Positions 31,140 to 40,749 of a stretch of 64,000 bases of DNA are shown piece by piece (position 1 is the stretch's first letter; each line of letters begins with the position of its first letter). The notes under the pieces were generated by a model that was not told the origin of the DNA, made no database searches, and was given only the letters and a program-made list of their open reading frames with translations. Source of the DNA: Pradoshia eiseniae. Lineage in GTDB: Bacteria > Bacillota > Bacilli > Bacillales > Pradoshiaceae. Position numbers and translations under genes: made by a program. Location of the stretch: contig NZ_PKOZ01000001.1 of NCBI RefSeq assembly GCF_002946355.1, positions 1 through 64,000 on the forward strand. Reading direction: 5' to 3'.

Positions 31140-31717
31140 AAGTAACACAAGCAGAGATTGTCATGAGCGCGGTGAAGCCGGAGCAATACCCGACAGACGG
31201 GTTCCCGGAATTTGCGCTGGCAGGACGTTCGAATGTAGGGAAATCTTCCTTTATTAATAAGATGATTAACCGTAAAGGCTTGGCTCGGACATCCTCGAAG
31301 CCGGGGAAAACCCAGACATTGAATTTCTATAAATTGAATGAAACGATCTTCTTTGTTGACGTTCCAGGATACGGCTATGCAAAGGTATCCAAGACCGAGC
31401 GGGAAGCCTGGGGCAAGATGATTGAGACATACATTACGACAAGGGAGCCGCTGCGTGCGATGCTTCTGATTATCGACCTCCGTCATAAGCCATCGGCAGA
31501 TGATGTGATGATGTATGATTTCTTAAAGCATTATGAAATTCCGACGATTGTTATCGCAACGAAAGCTGATAAGATTCCAAAAGGAAAATGGCAGAAGCAT
31601 CTGAAAGTGGTCAGAGATACATTAGACCTTGCTAAGGGTGATGAGATTATTCTCTTCTCATCTGAAACAGGGCTAGGGAAAGACCAGGCTTGGAATGCCA
31701 TTCAAGCCAGAATATAA
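31136..31717 (+). CDS. ysxC: ribosome biogenesis GTPase YsxC/EngB
   Basis: A 193-residue TrmE-Era-EngA-type GTPase required for late 50S subunit assembly. G1 is GRSNVGKS at 30-37, G3 [10 protein letters not shown]4 ATKADK, and G5 the SSETG region. The start is GTG 31136 in a GTGA overlap with lonA, the same linkage as in B. subtilis. It is followed by a bidirectional terminator. Confidence 0.96.
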   Translation: MKVTQAEIVMSAVKPEQYPTDGFPEFALAGRSNVGKSSFINKMINRKGLARTSSKPGKTQTLNFYKLNETIFFVDVPGYGYAKVSKTEREAWGKMIETYITTREPLRAMLLIIDLRHKPSADDVMMYDFLKHYEIPTIVIATKADKIPKGKWQKHLKVVRDTLDLAKGDEIILFSSETGLGKDQAWNAIQARI

Positions 31718-31723
31718 GAAGTA

Positions 31724-31762
31724 AAAATGCAGGAGCTGTAACTTAACGGCTCCTGCATTTTT
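31724..31762. terminator. bidirectional terminator
   Basis: AAAATGCAGGAGC (31724-31736) pairs with GCTCCTGCATTTT (31749-31761). It lies between ysxC and the convergent membrane-protein gene. Confidence 0.92.
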
Positions 31763-32241
31763 TATTTCTTCTTATAAAGGATGAATAGGCCGGTGAGAAT
31801 CAAAGCAACTGGCCAGTAGGCAGAGAAAGCTTCAGCATAATTTGATATACCAAAAAAGTCGAGGATCTTCTCATAAAAGATTAATAAGACAGAGATGATG
31901 ATAAAGAGGATGCCGGCCCCTTTTCCAACTCCTTTTTTTAGATAGATCAGAAGGAAGCCTAGTCCAAATAAAAGGAAGATAACCACTTGTTCACCTGGCC
32001 AATAGGCAAGCTTTCCGGCGATATATTGGTGCAGTCCATAGCCTGTGAAGAAGACTCCCGGCAGCAGGAAGTCTGCCTGTCCCCCAAACCTGCTTTGCAA
32101 AAGAAAGGCAAGCCCAAGAATAATGCTTAACGTTGCCCATGAATAATATGGTTGAAATAGCGGAAAATCAATTGAGTGTAAAAGGTAAAAAAACCCAAAA
32201 CCAATTAAAATGGTGCAGGTGAAATAACGAAATTCTCTCAT
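31762..32241 (-). CDS. multi-pass membrane protein with LiaI/LiaF-like transmembrane region
   Basis: A 159-residue membrane protein, almost entirely hydrophobic, with about six short transmembrane segments separated by glycine turns (WATLSIILGLAFLLQ, GLGFLLIYLKKGVG, YWPVALILTGLFILYKKK). The closing WPVALILTGLFIL motif is typical of LiaI/LiaF-like membrane domains. No soluble domain follows, so it is a bare membrane module. It occupies the ysxD position between ysxC and hemA, but I cannot confirm homology to YsxD. A Fur/PerR-like box (32267-32281) lies 26 bases upstream of its start. Confidence 0.75.
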   Translation of the reverse strand: MREFRYFTCTILIGFGFFYLLHSIDFPLFQPYYSWATLSIILGLAFLLQSRFGGQADFLLPGVFFTGYGLHQYIAGKLAYWPGEQVVIFLLFGLGFLLIYLKKGVGKGAGILFIIISVLLIFYEKILDFFGISNYAEAFSAYWPVALILTGLFILYKKK

Positions 32242-32266
32242 CTTTCGACTCCTAGTTTGTTATTAT

Positions 32267-32281
32267 TGATAATTATTCTAA
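32267..32281. promoter_or_regulatory. Fur/PerR-like operator candidate
   Basis: TGATAATTATTCTAA matches 12 of 14 defined positions of both the Fur 7-1-7 motif (TGATAATNATTATCA) and the Per box (TTATAATNATTATAA). It lies between the divergent membrane-protein gene and hemA. In B. subtilis, hemAXCDBL is repressed by PerR. It is about 400 bases from hemA and 26 from the minus-strand gene, so the target is unclear. Confidence 0.4.
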
Positions 32282-32683
32282 TCTTTGTTAATGTACAGAT
32301 AGTACGAATTTACACATCTTACTGATAGAGATACTTTTTGGTAAAAAATCTGCCGACTGAAACCTATATTGATTATATCAGGTTTAGCAATTTTTGAATT
32401 ATTTTTTCTATAAATCCTTTTATATCAAGCCTTTGAGCGATTATAAGGAATTTAGATACAGCCAATAGAATCGGCATGAGGACTAATGACTAATTGGCTC
32501 AAAGGATGTAGAAAAAGGTCAAATAAATGATCGTTTTGAAGGCTGAAATGCTTATAACGGTCTAATGATGAATGAGAATTGTGTAAAGTTACGATTTTGT
32601 TCACAATTCATCCTGGCAGTTTATGAGGAATACCTGCTTGAAGAATATCCGCAAATTACGCAAATGGGGGTGTAACAGGGGAG
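32282..32683 (+). other. upstream region of hemA with inverted repeat
   Basis: GAATTGTG (32576-32583) and CACAATTC (32602-32609) are perfect inverted copies 18 bases apart, about 75 bases before hemA. No gene lies here, and no confident -35/-10 pair was found. The repeat may be an operator or a leader element. Confidence 0.45.
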
Positions 32684-34042
32684 ATGCATATCATTACCGT
32701 AGGTCTGAATTATAAAACTGCTCCTGTTGAAATCCGTGAGAAAGTAAGTTTTGAATTAGATCAGTTACCTGAAGCGATGAAGGCGCTGCAAACAAAAAAG
32801 AGCGTTTTGGAAAATATCATCGTTTCCACTTGTAACCGCACAGAGGTATATGCGGTCGTCGACCAGTTACATACCGGACGATATTATATTAAGGAATTTT
32901 TATCTGAATGGTTTTCCATTGATTTGACTGAACTTTCCTCTTATTTATATATCTATGAGGAAGATGGGGCAGTAAATCATCTTTTCCAAGTGGCGTGCGG
33001 CTTGAACTCCATGGTGCTTGGTGAGACCCAGATTCTTGGTCAGGTGAAGAAGAGCTTTATGCTCGCACAAGTAGAGAAAACAACAGGTGTTTTGTTTAAT
33101 AATTTATTCAAGAGAGTGATTACGCTCGCGAAAAGAGCACATGCCGAAACAGAAATCAATAAGAATGCCGTTTCCATCAGCTATGCGGCTGTTGAACTTG
33201 GCAAGAAAATCTTTGGTTCGCTGGAGGATAAGAAAATTCTTATCCTTGGTGCCGGCAAGATGGGACAGCTGGCCATTGAGAATTTATATGGTAGCGGTGC
33301 GACACAGGTTACCGTCATTAATCGGACGCTTGAGAAAGCAGAAAAGCTCGCCTCTAAATATTCTGGAAAGGCGAAGATGCTCAAGGAGCTGCAATGTTCC
33401 TTGCTTGAAGCAGACATTCTCATCAGTTCTACCGGCTCAAAGGATTACGTCATAACGAAGGAAATGATGGAGAATATCAATATCCTGCGTAAGGGAAAAC
33501 CGATTTTCATGGTAGATATTGCGGTACCTCGTGACCTGGATCCTCGTTTAGTGGAGCTTGACAGTGTGTTTCTCTATGATATCGATGATTTAGAGGGGAT
33601 TGTCCAAGCGAACCTCGAAGAACGGAAAGAAGCGGCTAGAGAGATTATGATCATGATTGAACAGGAGCTTGTTGAATTCAATGCATGGCTAAAGATGCTT
33701 GGCATCGTTCCTGTCATCTCTGCCTTGCGTGAAAAGGCGCTTTCCATTCAGGCAGAAACAATAGCGAGCATGGAAAGAAAGCTCCCTGGATTAAGTGAGA
33801 GAGAATGGAAGGTTATCAATAAGCATACGAAGAGTATCGTCAATCAAATGCTGAAGGATCCGATTCTATATGCGAAGGAAATTGCGGAGAAGAAGCATTC
33901 AGATGCTTTGCTTCAGGCGTTTATCGATACGTTTAATATAGATGAACTGGTTGAGAAAGAAGAGAAAAAAGCAGTGCCGTACAAGGAATCAGCGCGCAAT
34001 CAAGAACGGCCCATCCTGCGAGTAGTTTCACAGCCTTATTGA
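32684..34042 (+). CDS. hemA: glutamyl-tRNA reductase
   Basis: A 452-residue NADPH-dependent enzyme reducing Glu-tRNA to glutamate-1-semialdehyde, the first step of C5-pathway heme synthesis. The catalytic nucleophile is Cys50 in [30 protein letters not shown] is the family signature. The NADPH domain has [12 protein letters not shown], and the C-terminal helical dimerisation domain completes it. The start ATG 32684 follows GGGGGTG (32666-32672). It is the first gene of hemAXCDBL. The 3' end is followed by hemX within 20 bases. Confidence 0.97.
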   Translation: MHIITVGLNYKTAPVEIREKVSFELDQLPEAMKALQTKKSVLENIIVSTCNRTEVYAVVDQLHTGRYYIKEFLSEWFSIDLTELSSYLYIYEEDGAVNHLFQVACGLNSMVLGETQILGQVKKSFMLAQVEKTTGVLFNNLFKRVITLAKRAHAETEINKNAVSISYAAVELGKKIFGSLEDKKILILGAGKMGQLAIENLYGSGATQVTVINRTLEKAEKLASKYSGKAKMLKELQCSLLEADILISSTGSKDYVITKEMMENINILRKGKPIFMVDIAVPRDLDPRLVELDSVFLYDIDDLEGIVQANLEERKEAAREIMIMIEQELVEFNAWLKMLGIVPVISALREKALSIQAETIASMERKLPGLSEREWKVINKHTKSIVNQMLKDPILYAKEIAEKKHSDALLQAFIDTFNIDELVEKEEKKAVPYKESARNQERPILRVVSQPY

Positions 34043-34059
34043 TTAGGCAGGACGGCATA

Positions 34060-34887
34060 ATGCTTGATATATATTTAAATAGAGTGCTTGAGATAACTAT
34101 CCTATTGTATGCCTTAAGTGTATTGCTATATTTCTATGACTTTCTACAAAATAATCAGAAGGCCAATAAGTCGGCCTTCTGGATTCTTTCGATTGTTTGG
34201 TTCATGCAAACAATCTTTTTATTTCTTTATATTTATGAAGCGGGCAGGTTTCCAATCCTTTCGCTGCTCGAGGGGCTCTATTTTTATGTCTGGATTTTGA
34301 TTACTGTTTCATTGGCCTTGAATTGGTTTTTGAGGACGGATTTTTTGATCTTTTTCACCAATCTGCTTGGATTTGGGCTAATGGTCGTCCAAACGTTCTC
34401 TCCCATACAGCTGGACAAGATCGAGAACAGGACCCAGTTTATCTCTGAGCTATCAGTCATTCATATAACGGTCGCGATTCTTTCCTATGCGGCCTTTGCC
34501 CTATCATTCGTTTTCTCGCTTTTGTACTTAATTCAATATGATTTGCTTAAGCGAAAGAAATGGGGCAAGCGGCTTGTCAGACTTGGTGATTTGGCAAAGC
34601 TTGAGCAGATGGCTTATCGATTGGTTGTGGTTGGTCTACCTCTATTATTGCTTTCCTTAATACTAGGGTTAGAATTCGCCTATATAGTCGTGGAGGATAT
34701 CGTTTGGTATGACAGTAAAATCATCGGATCCTTTGCATGTTTGACCGTATATGGTATTTACTTATATATGAGAGTAAAGAAAAAATATTATGGGAAGACG
34801 CTGGCCTATTGGAATATCGCATCCTTCCTGCTTGTTTTGATCAATTTCTTTTTATTTGGGAACACATCAGCATTTCATGTCTTTTGA
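34060..34887 (+). CDS. hemX: HemX, cytochrome c assembly-type membrane protein
   Basis: A 275-residue, eight-segment membrane protein of the CcsA/ResC-like cytochrome-c-assembly family. In B. subtilis HemX lowers the level of HemA, acting as a brake on heme synthesis. The start is taken at ATG 34060 (MLDIYLNRVLEITILLYALS), which aligns with the B. subtilis N-terminus. The open frame begins at TTG 34039 inside hemA, without an RBS. The conserved histidine region SVIHITVAILSYAAFALSF is present. Confidence 0.92.
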   Translation: MLDIYLNRVLEITILLYALSVLLYFYDFLQNNQKANKSAFWILSIVWFMQTIFLFLYIYEAGRFPILSLLEGLYFYVWILITVSLALNWFLRTDFLIFFTNLLGFGLMVVQTFSPIQLDKIENRTQFISELSVIHITVAILSYAAFALSFVFSLLYLIQYDLLKRKKWGKRLVRLGDLAKLEQMAYRLVVVGLPLLLLSLILGLEFAYIVVEDIVWYDSKIIGSFACLTVYGIYLYMRVKKKYYGKTLAYWNIASFLLVLINFFLFGNTSAFHVF

Positions 34888-34899
34888 TGGAGGGAAATC

Positions 34900-35832
34900 A
34901 TGAGGAAAATTATCGTAGGATCACGTAGAAGCAAACTGGCATTAACACAATCAAATTGGGTGATCGACCAGCTGAAGGGGCTAGGCTTGCCCTTTGAGTT
35001 TGAATTAAAGGAGATTGTGACTAAAGGAGATAAAATTCTGGATGTCACCCTTTCAAAAGTCGGAGGAAAAGGATTATTCGTCAAAGAAATTGAACAAGCC
35101 ATGCTAGATGGGGAGATAGATATGGCTATCCATAGCATGAAGGACATGCCGGCAGAGCTTCCGGAGGGCTTGACGATTGGCTGTGTGCCTAAGAGGGAGG
35201 ACCATCGTGACGTTCTGATCTCGAAGAATCATATGCCTCTTAGCGAGCTTCCAGAGGGTGCGATTATTGGTACATCAAGCTTGCGAAGAAGCGCTCAGCT
35301 AAAAGCCCAAAGACCTGACCTTCAAATTAAATGGATTCGGGGGAACATCGATACACGTCTCCAGAAATTAAAGGATGAAGACTATGATGCGATTATTTTG
35401 GCCGCGGCAGGTCTTTCAAGGCTTGGGTGGAGCAAGGATATCGTAACCGAATATTTGGATGACGAGCTGTGCATCCCTGCTGTCGGTCAAGGGGCGCTTG
35501 CGATTGAATGCCGGGTCAATGATGGAGAGCTCCTTAAGGAATTGGCAAAGCTGAATTGCCGTGCGACGGAGGAAGCGGTACTTGCTGAGCGCGCTTTCTT
35601 AAAGACAATGGAGGGCGGATGCCAGGTGCCAATCGCAGGCTATGCGAGAAAAACGGATAATGGCAGCTTGGAGATGCTCGCTCTCGTCGGTTCTCCTGAT
35701 GGGAAAATCATTTACCGGGATACGGTGCAAGGAACAGAACCGATCGCACTTGGAGAGGAGCTTGCTGAGCGTTTATCTGAACGCGGAGCGAAGGAGCTCA
35801 TCGACTTGGTGAAAGAGGAGATGGAAAGCTGA
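34900..35832 (+). CDS. hemC: porphobilinogen deaminase (hydroxymethylbilane synthase)
   Basis: A 310-residue enzyme polymerising four porphobilinogens. Asp82 in SMKDMP is the catalytic acid. [11 protein letters not shown] (124-134) binds substrate carboxylates. Cys241 in [11 protein letters not shown] carries the dipyrromethane cofactor. The RBS GGAGGG lies 12 bases after the hemX stop. hemD begins 2 bases after its stop. Confidence 0.97.
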   Translation: MRKIIVGSRRSKLALTQSNWVIDQLKGLGLPFEFELKEIVTKGDKILDVTLSKVGGKGLFVKEIEQAMLDGEIDMAIHSMKDMPAELPEGLTIGCVPKREDHRDVLISKNHMPLSELPEGAIIGTSSLRRSAQLKAQRPDLQIKWIRGNIDTRLQKLKDEDYDAIILAAAGLSRLGWSKDIVTEYLDDELCIPAVGQGALAIECRVNDGELLKELAKLNCRATEEAVLAERAFLKTMEGGCQVPIAGYARKTDNGSLEMLALVGSPDGKIIYRDTVQGTEPIALGEELAERLSERGAKELIDLVKEEMES

Positions 35833-35834
35833 AG

Positions 35835-36629
35835 ATGGCACAAACCATGTTTCTAAAAGGGAAACGGGTGCTCGTCACAAGAGAGGAATCACAGGCCCAG
35901 TTATTATGCGCCATGATCTCAGAGCATGGAGGGGTACCTGTATTGGTGCCCCTCTTATCGTTTCAGCGGCCAAGTTCAGAGGACTGGAAGGATGCCAGCT
36001 GGAAGGCAAGGAGACTTCATCTATTTGATTGGCTTGTCTTTACGAGCAAGAATGGGGTTCAATATTTTATGGAGCTGGCAAAAGAAACGGGTATTCCTCT
36101 AGACCAGCTTCCGAAGATTGCAGCAATTGGGAAGAAAACCGAGCTGGAATTAGGCAAGCTTAGTCTTCAGGCGTCTTTTATCCCGAAGACTTATGTGGCA
36201 GAAGCTTTCCTGCCTGAATTTCTTGAAGTTGTCCATAAGGATGAAGCGGTTTTAATTGTCAAAGGTGACCTGGCGAGAGATTATATTTATAAAGGGCTAT
36301 GCGCCCAGCATATAAAGGCGGAAGAAGCGGTCGTATATAGCAACAAACCGCCAGCCGGTGCTGTGGAGCACCTAATAAGCACGTTAAAGGAACAGGCTAT
36401 TGACCTTTTCCTCTTCACGAGCCCCTCAGCGGTAGAGGCGTTCATGCGTATTGTCTGTGAGTCTGGGCTGAAGGAGAAGACGGAAGGGAAGATTATTGTG
36501 ACGATTGGACCGGTGACAAAGGAGCGGGCCGAGCGGCTTGGTTTATCCGTTGATGTGAGCCCAGAACAATATACGATTGAACATATGCTAAAGGAAATAG
36601 ATTTATATTATCAAAACAAGGAGTGCTAA
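35835..36629 (+). CDS. hemD: uroporphyrinogen-III synthase
   Basis: A 264-residue cyclase converting hydroxymethylbilane to uroporphyrinogen III. It has the two-lobed HemD fold: [12 protein letters not shown] at the start, [14 protein letters not shown] near residue 60, [13 protein letters not shown], then [13 protein letters not shown] and [17 protein letters not shown] in the second lobe. Sequence conservation in this family is low, so position between hemC and hemB is part of the evidence. Confidence 0.95.
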   Translation: MAQTMFLKGKRVLVTREESQAQLLCAMISEHGGVPVLVPLLSFQRPSSEDWKDASWKARRLHLFDWLVFTSKNGVQYFMELAKETGIPLDQLPKIAAIGKKTELELGKLSLQASFIPKTYVAEAFLPEFLEVVHKDEAVLIVKGDLARDYIYKGLCAQHIKAEEAVVYSNKPPAGAVEHLISTLKEQAIDLFLFTSPSAVEAFMRIVCESGLKEKTEGKIIVTIGPVTKERAERLGLSVDVSPEQYTIEHMLKEIDLYYQNKEC

Positions 36630-36631
36630 TC

Positions 36632-37618
36632 ATGACAAATACATTTACCCGGCACAGGAGATTACGCAAAAATAGTGCGATGAGAGCACTTGTACGTGAA
36701 ACACATCTTCATGTAGATGATTTCATCTATCCAATCTTCATTACGGAAGGGGAGAACCAAAAAAATCCAGTGCCATCCATGCCTGGTGTTTTCCAATTTT
36801 CCTTAGACCGTGTAAAAGAGGAGCTTGATGAGGTTGTTTCATTAGGAATTAAATCGGTCATTTTATTCGGCGTGCCAGATGATGCAGATAAGGACGAATG
36901 TGGAACAGGTGCTTTCCATACACATGGAATTATCCAAAGAGGGATTCGCTTTGTGAAGGAGCATTATCCTGAATTGCTTGTTGTTGCGGATACCTGTCTA
37001 TGTGAGTACACAAGCCATGGCCATTGCGGAATCGTGGAGAATGGGGCTGTCTTAAATGATGAAAGCCTTGAATTGCTTGTGAAGACAGCAGTGAGCCAAG
37101 CAGAAGCAGGAGCTGACATTATCGCTCCGTCCAATATGATGGATGGATTCGTCACAGCCATTCGTGAAGGACTGGATGAGGCAGGCTATTTGGATATTCC
37201 AATCATGTCGTATGCAGTGAAATATTCTTCAGCCTTTTACGGCCCTTTCCGTGATGCAGCAAACTCCGCACCGCAGTTTGGAGACCGGAAAGCGTATCAA
37301 ATGGATTATGCAAACCGGCTTGAAGCGTTGCGCGAGGCAGAATCAGATGTCGCTGAAGGAGCGGATTTTCTTATCGTGAAGCCGGCACTTGCCTTCCTTG
37401 ATATTATTCGTGATGTGAAAAATAATTTTAATTTGCCGCTTGTCGCTTATAATGTAAGTGGGGAGTATGCAATGGTTAAAGCGGCGGCAGCCAATGGCTG
37501 GATTGATGAAAGAGGAATCGTGATGGAAACCTTGGTCGGGATGAAACGGGCCGGAGTGGACCTCATCATCACCTACCATGCCAAAGATGCCGCAAGATGG
37601 ATCAAAGAGACGAACTAA
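36632..37618 (+). CDS. hemB: delta-aminolevulinic acid dehydratase (porphobilinogen synthase)
   Basis: A 328-residue enzyme condensing two 5-aminolevulinates. Zinc-binding cysteines are Cys122, Cys124 and Cys132 ([13 protein letters not shown]), so this is the zinc-dependent type. The substrate Schiff-base lysines are Lys197 ([16 protein letters not shown]) and Lys250 (FLIVKPAL). ATG 36632 follows AAGGAG (36618-36623). An in-frame GTG at 36623 sits inside that site. Confidence 0.97.
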   Translation: MTNTFTRHRRLRKNSAMRALVRETHLHVDDFIYPIFITEGENQKNPVPSMPGVFQFSLDRVKEELDEVVSLGIKSVILFGVPDDADKDECGTGAFHTHGIIQRGIRFVKEHYPELLVVADTCLCEYTSHGHCGIVENGAVLNDESLELLVKTAVSQAEAGADIIAPSNMMDGFVTAIREGLDEAGYLDIPIMSYAVKYSSAFYGPFRDAANSAPQFGDRKAYQMDYANRLEALREAESDVAEGADFLIVKPALAFLDIIRDVKNNFNLPLVAYNVSGEYAMVKAAAANGWIDERGIVMETLVGMKRAGVDLIITYHAKDAARWIKETN

Positions 37619-37647
37619 TCCGATAATTGAAAAGGAGATTTGGACAT

Positions 37648-38940
37648 ATGCGATCATATGAAAAATCAAAGGAAGCCTTCAAGGAATCTGTCAATCTGCT
37701 GCCTGGCGGCGTAAACAGCCCAGTGCGCGCATTTAAATCGGTCAATATGGACCCGATTTTCATGGAGCAGGGTAAAGGCTCCAAAATCTATGATATTGAC
37801 GGCAATGAATATATTGATTATGTGCTCTCATGGGGACCGCTTATTCTCGGTCATGCGAATGACCGCGTAGTAGAAGGCATAAAAAAAATCGCAGAAACAG
37901 GGACAAGCTTCGGGGCACCGACCCTATCAGAGAACCGCTTGGCTCAGCTTGTTATTGACCGTGTTCCTTCTATTGAGATGGTCCGTATGGTCTCATCCGG
38001 AACGGAAGCAACGATGGCTGCTCTTCGCTTGGCACGAGGCTACACAGGACGAGATAAAATCCTTAAATTCGAAGGCTGCTATCATGGACATGGGGATTCT
38101 CTCCTCATTAAAGCAGGTTCTGGAGTGGCGACACTTGGATTGCCAGACAGTCCAGGTGTGCCTGAGGGAATCGCTCGTAACACGATTACGGTTCCATATA
38201 ATGATCTTGAGAGCGTTAAATATGCGTTCGAGCAATTTGGTGAAGATATCGCAGGCGTGATCGTGGAACCTGTGGCAGGGAACATGGGTGTTGTACCGCC
38301 AGTCCCAGGATTCCTTGAAGGCCTGCGCGAGATTACGGAGAAAAACGGTACCCTGCTGATCTTTGATGAGGTAATGACAGGCTTCCGTGTTGATTACCAC
38401 TGTGCACAAGGACACTTCGGCGTAACGCCTGATTTGACTTGCCTTGGCAAAGTCATCGGCGGCGGACTTCCTGTCGGCGCGTTCGGCGGCAAGAAGGAAA
38501 TCATGAGTCAAATTGCTCCAAGCGGCGCTATCTATCAAGCTGGTACCCTATCAGGAAACCCGATGGCAATGACGGCCGGCTATGAAACTTTGGCTCAATT
38601 GACAGAAGAAACCTACCAGACCTTCATCAAGAAGGGTGACCGGTTGGAGGAGGGCTTTATGGAAGCGGCAGAAACATATCATGTACCGCTTACCTGCAAT
38701 CGAGCAGGATCTATGATTGGCTTCTTCTTCACGAATGAGAAGGTCACAGATTATGAATCAGCTAAATCCTCAGACCTGCAATTTTTTGCTGAGTATTATA
38801 AGCAAATGGCAGACAATGGGGTATTCCTTCCTCCTTCTCAATTCGAGGGAATCTTCTTATCCACAGCACATAGTGAAGAGGATATCGAGAAGACGATTCA
38901 AGCTGCCCAAAAAGCATTCAAGGCAATTAAAGGGAAATGA
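37648..38940 (+). CDS. hemL: glutamate-1-semialdehyde 2,1-aminomutase
   Basis: A 430-residue PLP-dependent aminomutase making 5-aminolevulinate. Lys268 ([14 protein letters not shown]) forms the Schiff base. The [16 protein letters not shown] motif binds cofactor phosphate, and [11 protein letters not shown] and [11 protein letters not shown] are further landmarks. ATG 37648 follows AAAGGAG (37631-37637). It closes the hem operon, with a terminator at 38950. Confidence 0.97.
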   Translation: MRSYEKSKEAFKESVNLLPGGVNSPVRAFKSVNMDPIFMEQGKGSKIYDIDGNEYIDYVLSWGPLILGHANDRVVEGIKKIAETGTSFGAPTLSENRLAQLVIDRVPSIEMVRMVSSGTEATMAALRLARGYTGRDKILKFEGCYHGHGDSLLIKAGSGVATLGLPDSPGVPEGIARNTITVPYNDLESVKYAFEQFGEDIAGVIVEPVAGNMGVVPPVPGFLEGLREITEKNGTLLIFDEVMTGFRVDYHCAQGHFGVTPDLTCLGKVIGGGLPVGAFGGKKEIMSQIAPSGAIYQAGTLSGNPMAMTAGYETLAQLTEETYQTFIKKGDRLEEGFMEAAETYHVPLTCNRAGSMIGFFFTNEKVTDYESAKSSDLQFFAEYYKQMADNGVFLPPSQFEGIFLSTAHSEEDIEKTIQAAQKAFKAIKGK

Positions 38941-38949
38941 GAGAGATAT

Positions 38950-38977
38950 GCCAGCTCCTTTTGTGGCTGGCTTTTTA
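38950..38977 (+). terminator. terminator of the hem operon
   Basis: GCCAGC (38950-38955) pairs with GCTGGC (38966-38971), followed by TTTTT. Confidence 0.85.
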
Positions 38978-39030
38978 CACCCAAAAATAATGTTCAACTA
39001 GAATTTTGATTGAACAATTGGCGGGAAGGG

Positions 39031-39041
39031 TATAATATAAT
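39031..39041 (+). promoter_or_regulatory. promoter of the convergent small RNA
   Basis: TATAATATAAT contains two overlapping -10 boxes. Upstream TTGATT (39006) and TTGAAC (39010) are possible -35 boxes with non-ideal spacing. Transcription would begin near 39043. Confidence 0.55.
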
Positions 39042-39042
39042 C

Positions 39043-39178
39043 ATAAATACACACGAAAGAAACCAGAGAGCTGGTAACTCTCTGGCTGCAACTACTGCGA
39101 GTGGTATGCAAATAAGCTATCTCTTAGTTGAAGAACCACCCTTTTGCTTTGGCCGGCACGGGGTGGTTTTTCTTTTTT
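39043..39178 (+). ncRNA. candidate antisense RNA (type I antitoxin)
   Basis: A predicted RNA of about 130 bases, with no credible reading frame. It has a first hairpin CCAGAGAG (39063-39070) with CTCTCTGG (39078-39085) and ends in a classical terminator, AACCACCC (39134-39141) with GGGTGGTT (39161-39168) followed by a T-rich run. It lies opposite the 3' end of the minus-strand peptide gene. The 3'-to-3' overlap would form a long duplex with that mRNA, the arrangement of RatA/txpA and SR4/bsrG in B. subtilis. Promoter and terminator are seen; the regulatory role is inferred. Confidence 0.6.
39055..39085 (-). terminator. terminator of the small membrane peptide mRNA
   Basis: On the minus strand the CCAGAGAG/CTCTCTGG hairpin is followed by TTTCTTT, about 30 bases past the peptide stop. 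The same hairpin sits near the 5' end of the opposing RNA. Confidence 0.6.
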
Positions 39179-39278
39179 TCTTTAGCGGTAGATTGGCAAA
39201 TCGCATGGCGATTGCAGCAGCAAAGGTCGTAAGAAAGATCGTTGCTGCATCTTTGACTAAAGTTTGCAGAAAATCCAT
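39117..39278 (-). CDS. small membrane peptide, candidate type I toxin
   Basis: A 53-residue peptide. A short acidic/polar start (MDFLQTLVKD) leads into a hydrophobic segment (about 11-24), followed by a strongly basic tail (LKKKRKT and PKQKGGSSTKR). That layout is shared by type I toxins such as TxpA and YonT, though I recognise no direct homolog. The Shine-Dalgarno is near perfect (AAGGGAGGTGAT, complement of 39283-39296), ATG at 39278. An extended -10 promoter lies upstream (39354-39362). The antisense RNA terminator is encoded within the basic tail. Toxicity is inference. Confidence 0.65.
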   Translation of the reverse strand: MDFLQTLVKDAATIFLTTFAAAIAMRFANLPLKKKRKTTPCRPKQKGGSSTKR

Positions 39279-39353
39279 TGGTATATCACCTCCCTTCCCT
39301 CGTTTAATAAGGAAAAGAAAGTGCATGCCACCCGCACCGAGTAGTTGGTATCG

Positions 39354-39362
39354 ATTATACCA
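39354..39362 (-). promoter_or_regulatory. extended -10 promoter of the candidate toxin
   Basis: On the minus strand TGGTATAAT is a perfect TGn-extended -10 box. No clear -35 box accompanies it. Transcription would start near 39347, giving a 5' leader of about 70 bases. Confidence 0.6.
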
Positions 39363-39520
39363 TATTCTTCTAAATTATAAGGGGAATATTGGTTGGTGAT
39401 TCATCTCCATACTACCGGCTGCTGCTCATTTGATTTCTGGAAACTATATCATAATCCTCTTGCCTCCCGCATAGGCTTTAAATGACATTTAGATGAAAAG
39501 GGTTGGAGGGAGGAACAGGT

Positions 39521-40672
39521 ATGTCTCCAGAAAAAACATCGTATTTACGATTTTCTTTAGAAGAAAATGTTTGGTTTCATAGCGGACAGGAAGTGAGCGA
39601 GTTATATTCCATCTCGTTAGAGCCGAATGTCTCTGTGCATGAGGTGGAGCAGTATATTATTTTGCGGGGGACTTTGGACCTCATGGGTGAATATAAGCCG
39701 CAAGAAGGCAATGAACCTGGGGAAGACGAATTGAATCGCCGTTATGTGTCCATCACGGACCAGCGGGAGGATACGTATGAATTTCAGCATCAATTCCCAG
39801 TCGATATTACCGTTCCAGCTGAGCGTGTTCAGGATAAAAATGAATTGAGCGTAGGTGTCCAAAGCTTTGATTACCATCTCCCAGAAGATGGCTGCTTGCA
39901 TTTGACAGCTGAATTATGGATATCTGGCATCCAGGATGAGGCGATTGATCGAGAAGAGAGCGAAGCGGAGGCCATTCCTGTTGAGGCTATTGATCATAGA
40001 CCAGTTGAAGAGGCAACGGAGGAATCTCCTGAGGAAATTCTAGTAGATGCAAAAGCAGAAGAAATTCCATTATACCGTTCATCCTTAGAGGTGGAAGAGG
40101 AAGAGGAGACGCAAGACGGGGAATTAACTCCATTCAGCTTTCCCTCCTATCCTTCCGTTAACAAAGAGTCATCAAGTGAAGATAACTTCTATGCAGAAGC
40201 GCGGATTCCGCCTGAACAGCAAATGCAGAACGATGAGGAATTTGAAGAAGAAAGGGATTTCCTTAACCACTTACCAGCAACAAAGGGAAGCGAGAAACCA
40301 TCAGCCTATCAATCAACGTTCGTGCCAGATGAAGAGGTGACAACAACACCTGCTTATCGCACCTATCAGTCCGAAGACCATGTAAGGAATCAAAAGGCAG
40401 AGGAGCAGAGGAAAGAAAACGCAGCGTCCGCTAACAAGGAGTCAAAATCGCTCTTATATGATTTATTCTCACCGGAGGAAGAAGCGAAACAGGCGAAGCT
40501 TAAGGTATATATTGTCCAAGGGAATGAGACAATTGACAGTCTTGCAGATCGCTACCAAATCAGCGCACAGCATATTGCGCGCGTAAACCGGATTGGAGAG
40601 ATTGATAGTCTTAGGGCAGGCCAGGTTGTCTACATTCCTTTAGCAGCCTCGTCCAATAAACCAGCAGAGTAA
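39521..40672 (+). CDS. spoVID: SpoVID, spore coat morphogenetic protein
   Basis: A 383-residue spore-coat encasement protein. The N-terminal domain (about 1-135) is a beta-rich module with LRFSLEENVWF and VSVHEVEQYIILRGTLDLMGEY. A long acidic, low-complexity middle follows. A C-terminal LysM domain (about 325-375: KVYIVQGNETIDSLADRYQIS through LRAGQVVYIPLA) completes it. It is considerably shorter than the 575-residue B. subtilis protein because the middle is reduced. In B. subtilis it works with SpoIVA and SafA at the forespore surface. ATG 39521 follows GGAGGGAGG. It is adjacent to ysxE, as in B. subtilis. Confidence 0.9.
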   Translation: MSPEKTSYLRFSLEENVWFHSGQEVSELYSISLEPNVSVHEVEQYIILRGTLDLMGEYKPQEGNEPGEDELNRRYVSITDQREDTYEFQHQFPVDITVPAERVQDKNELSVGVQSFDYHLPEDGCLHLTAELWISGIQDEAIDREESEAEAIPVEAIDHRPVEEATEESPEEILVDAKAEEIPLYRSSLEVEEEEETQDGELTPFSFPSYPSVNKESSSEDNFYAEARIPPEQQMQNDEEFEEERDFLNHLPATKGSEKPSAYQSTFVPDEEVTTTPAYRTYQSEDHVRNQKAEEQRKENAASANKESKSLLYDLFSPEEEAKQAKLKVYIVQGNETIDSLADRYQISAQHIARVNRIGEIDSLRAGQVVYIPLAASSNKPAE

Positions 40673-40676
40673 AAGA

Positions 40677-40714
40677 AAAGGCAGAGTGCAGAAAATCCTG
40701 TAACTCTGCCTTTT
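40677..40714 (+). terminator. terminator of spoVID
   Basis: AAAAGGCAGAGT (40677-40688) pairs with ACTCTGCCTTTT (40703-40714). Confidence 0.85.
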
Positions 40715-40749
40715 GCCTAATAGGCACGTGGAGAAAGGGTGCCATCATA

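Noticed and set aside
39010..39399. Plus-strand open frame of 129 codons across the candidate antisense RNA
   Set aside because: No RBS, crosses a strong terminator, and the sequence looks non-proteinaceous. The minus-strand 53-codon gene has far better signals.
39430..39500. Sigma-E promoter ahead of spoVID
   Set aside because: A GCATAGG-like -10 is present, but the -35 element and spacing are not convincing.
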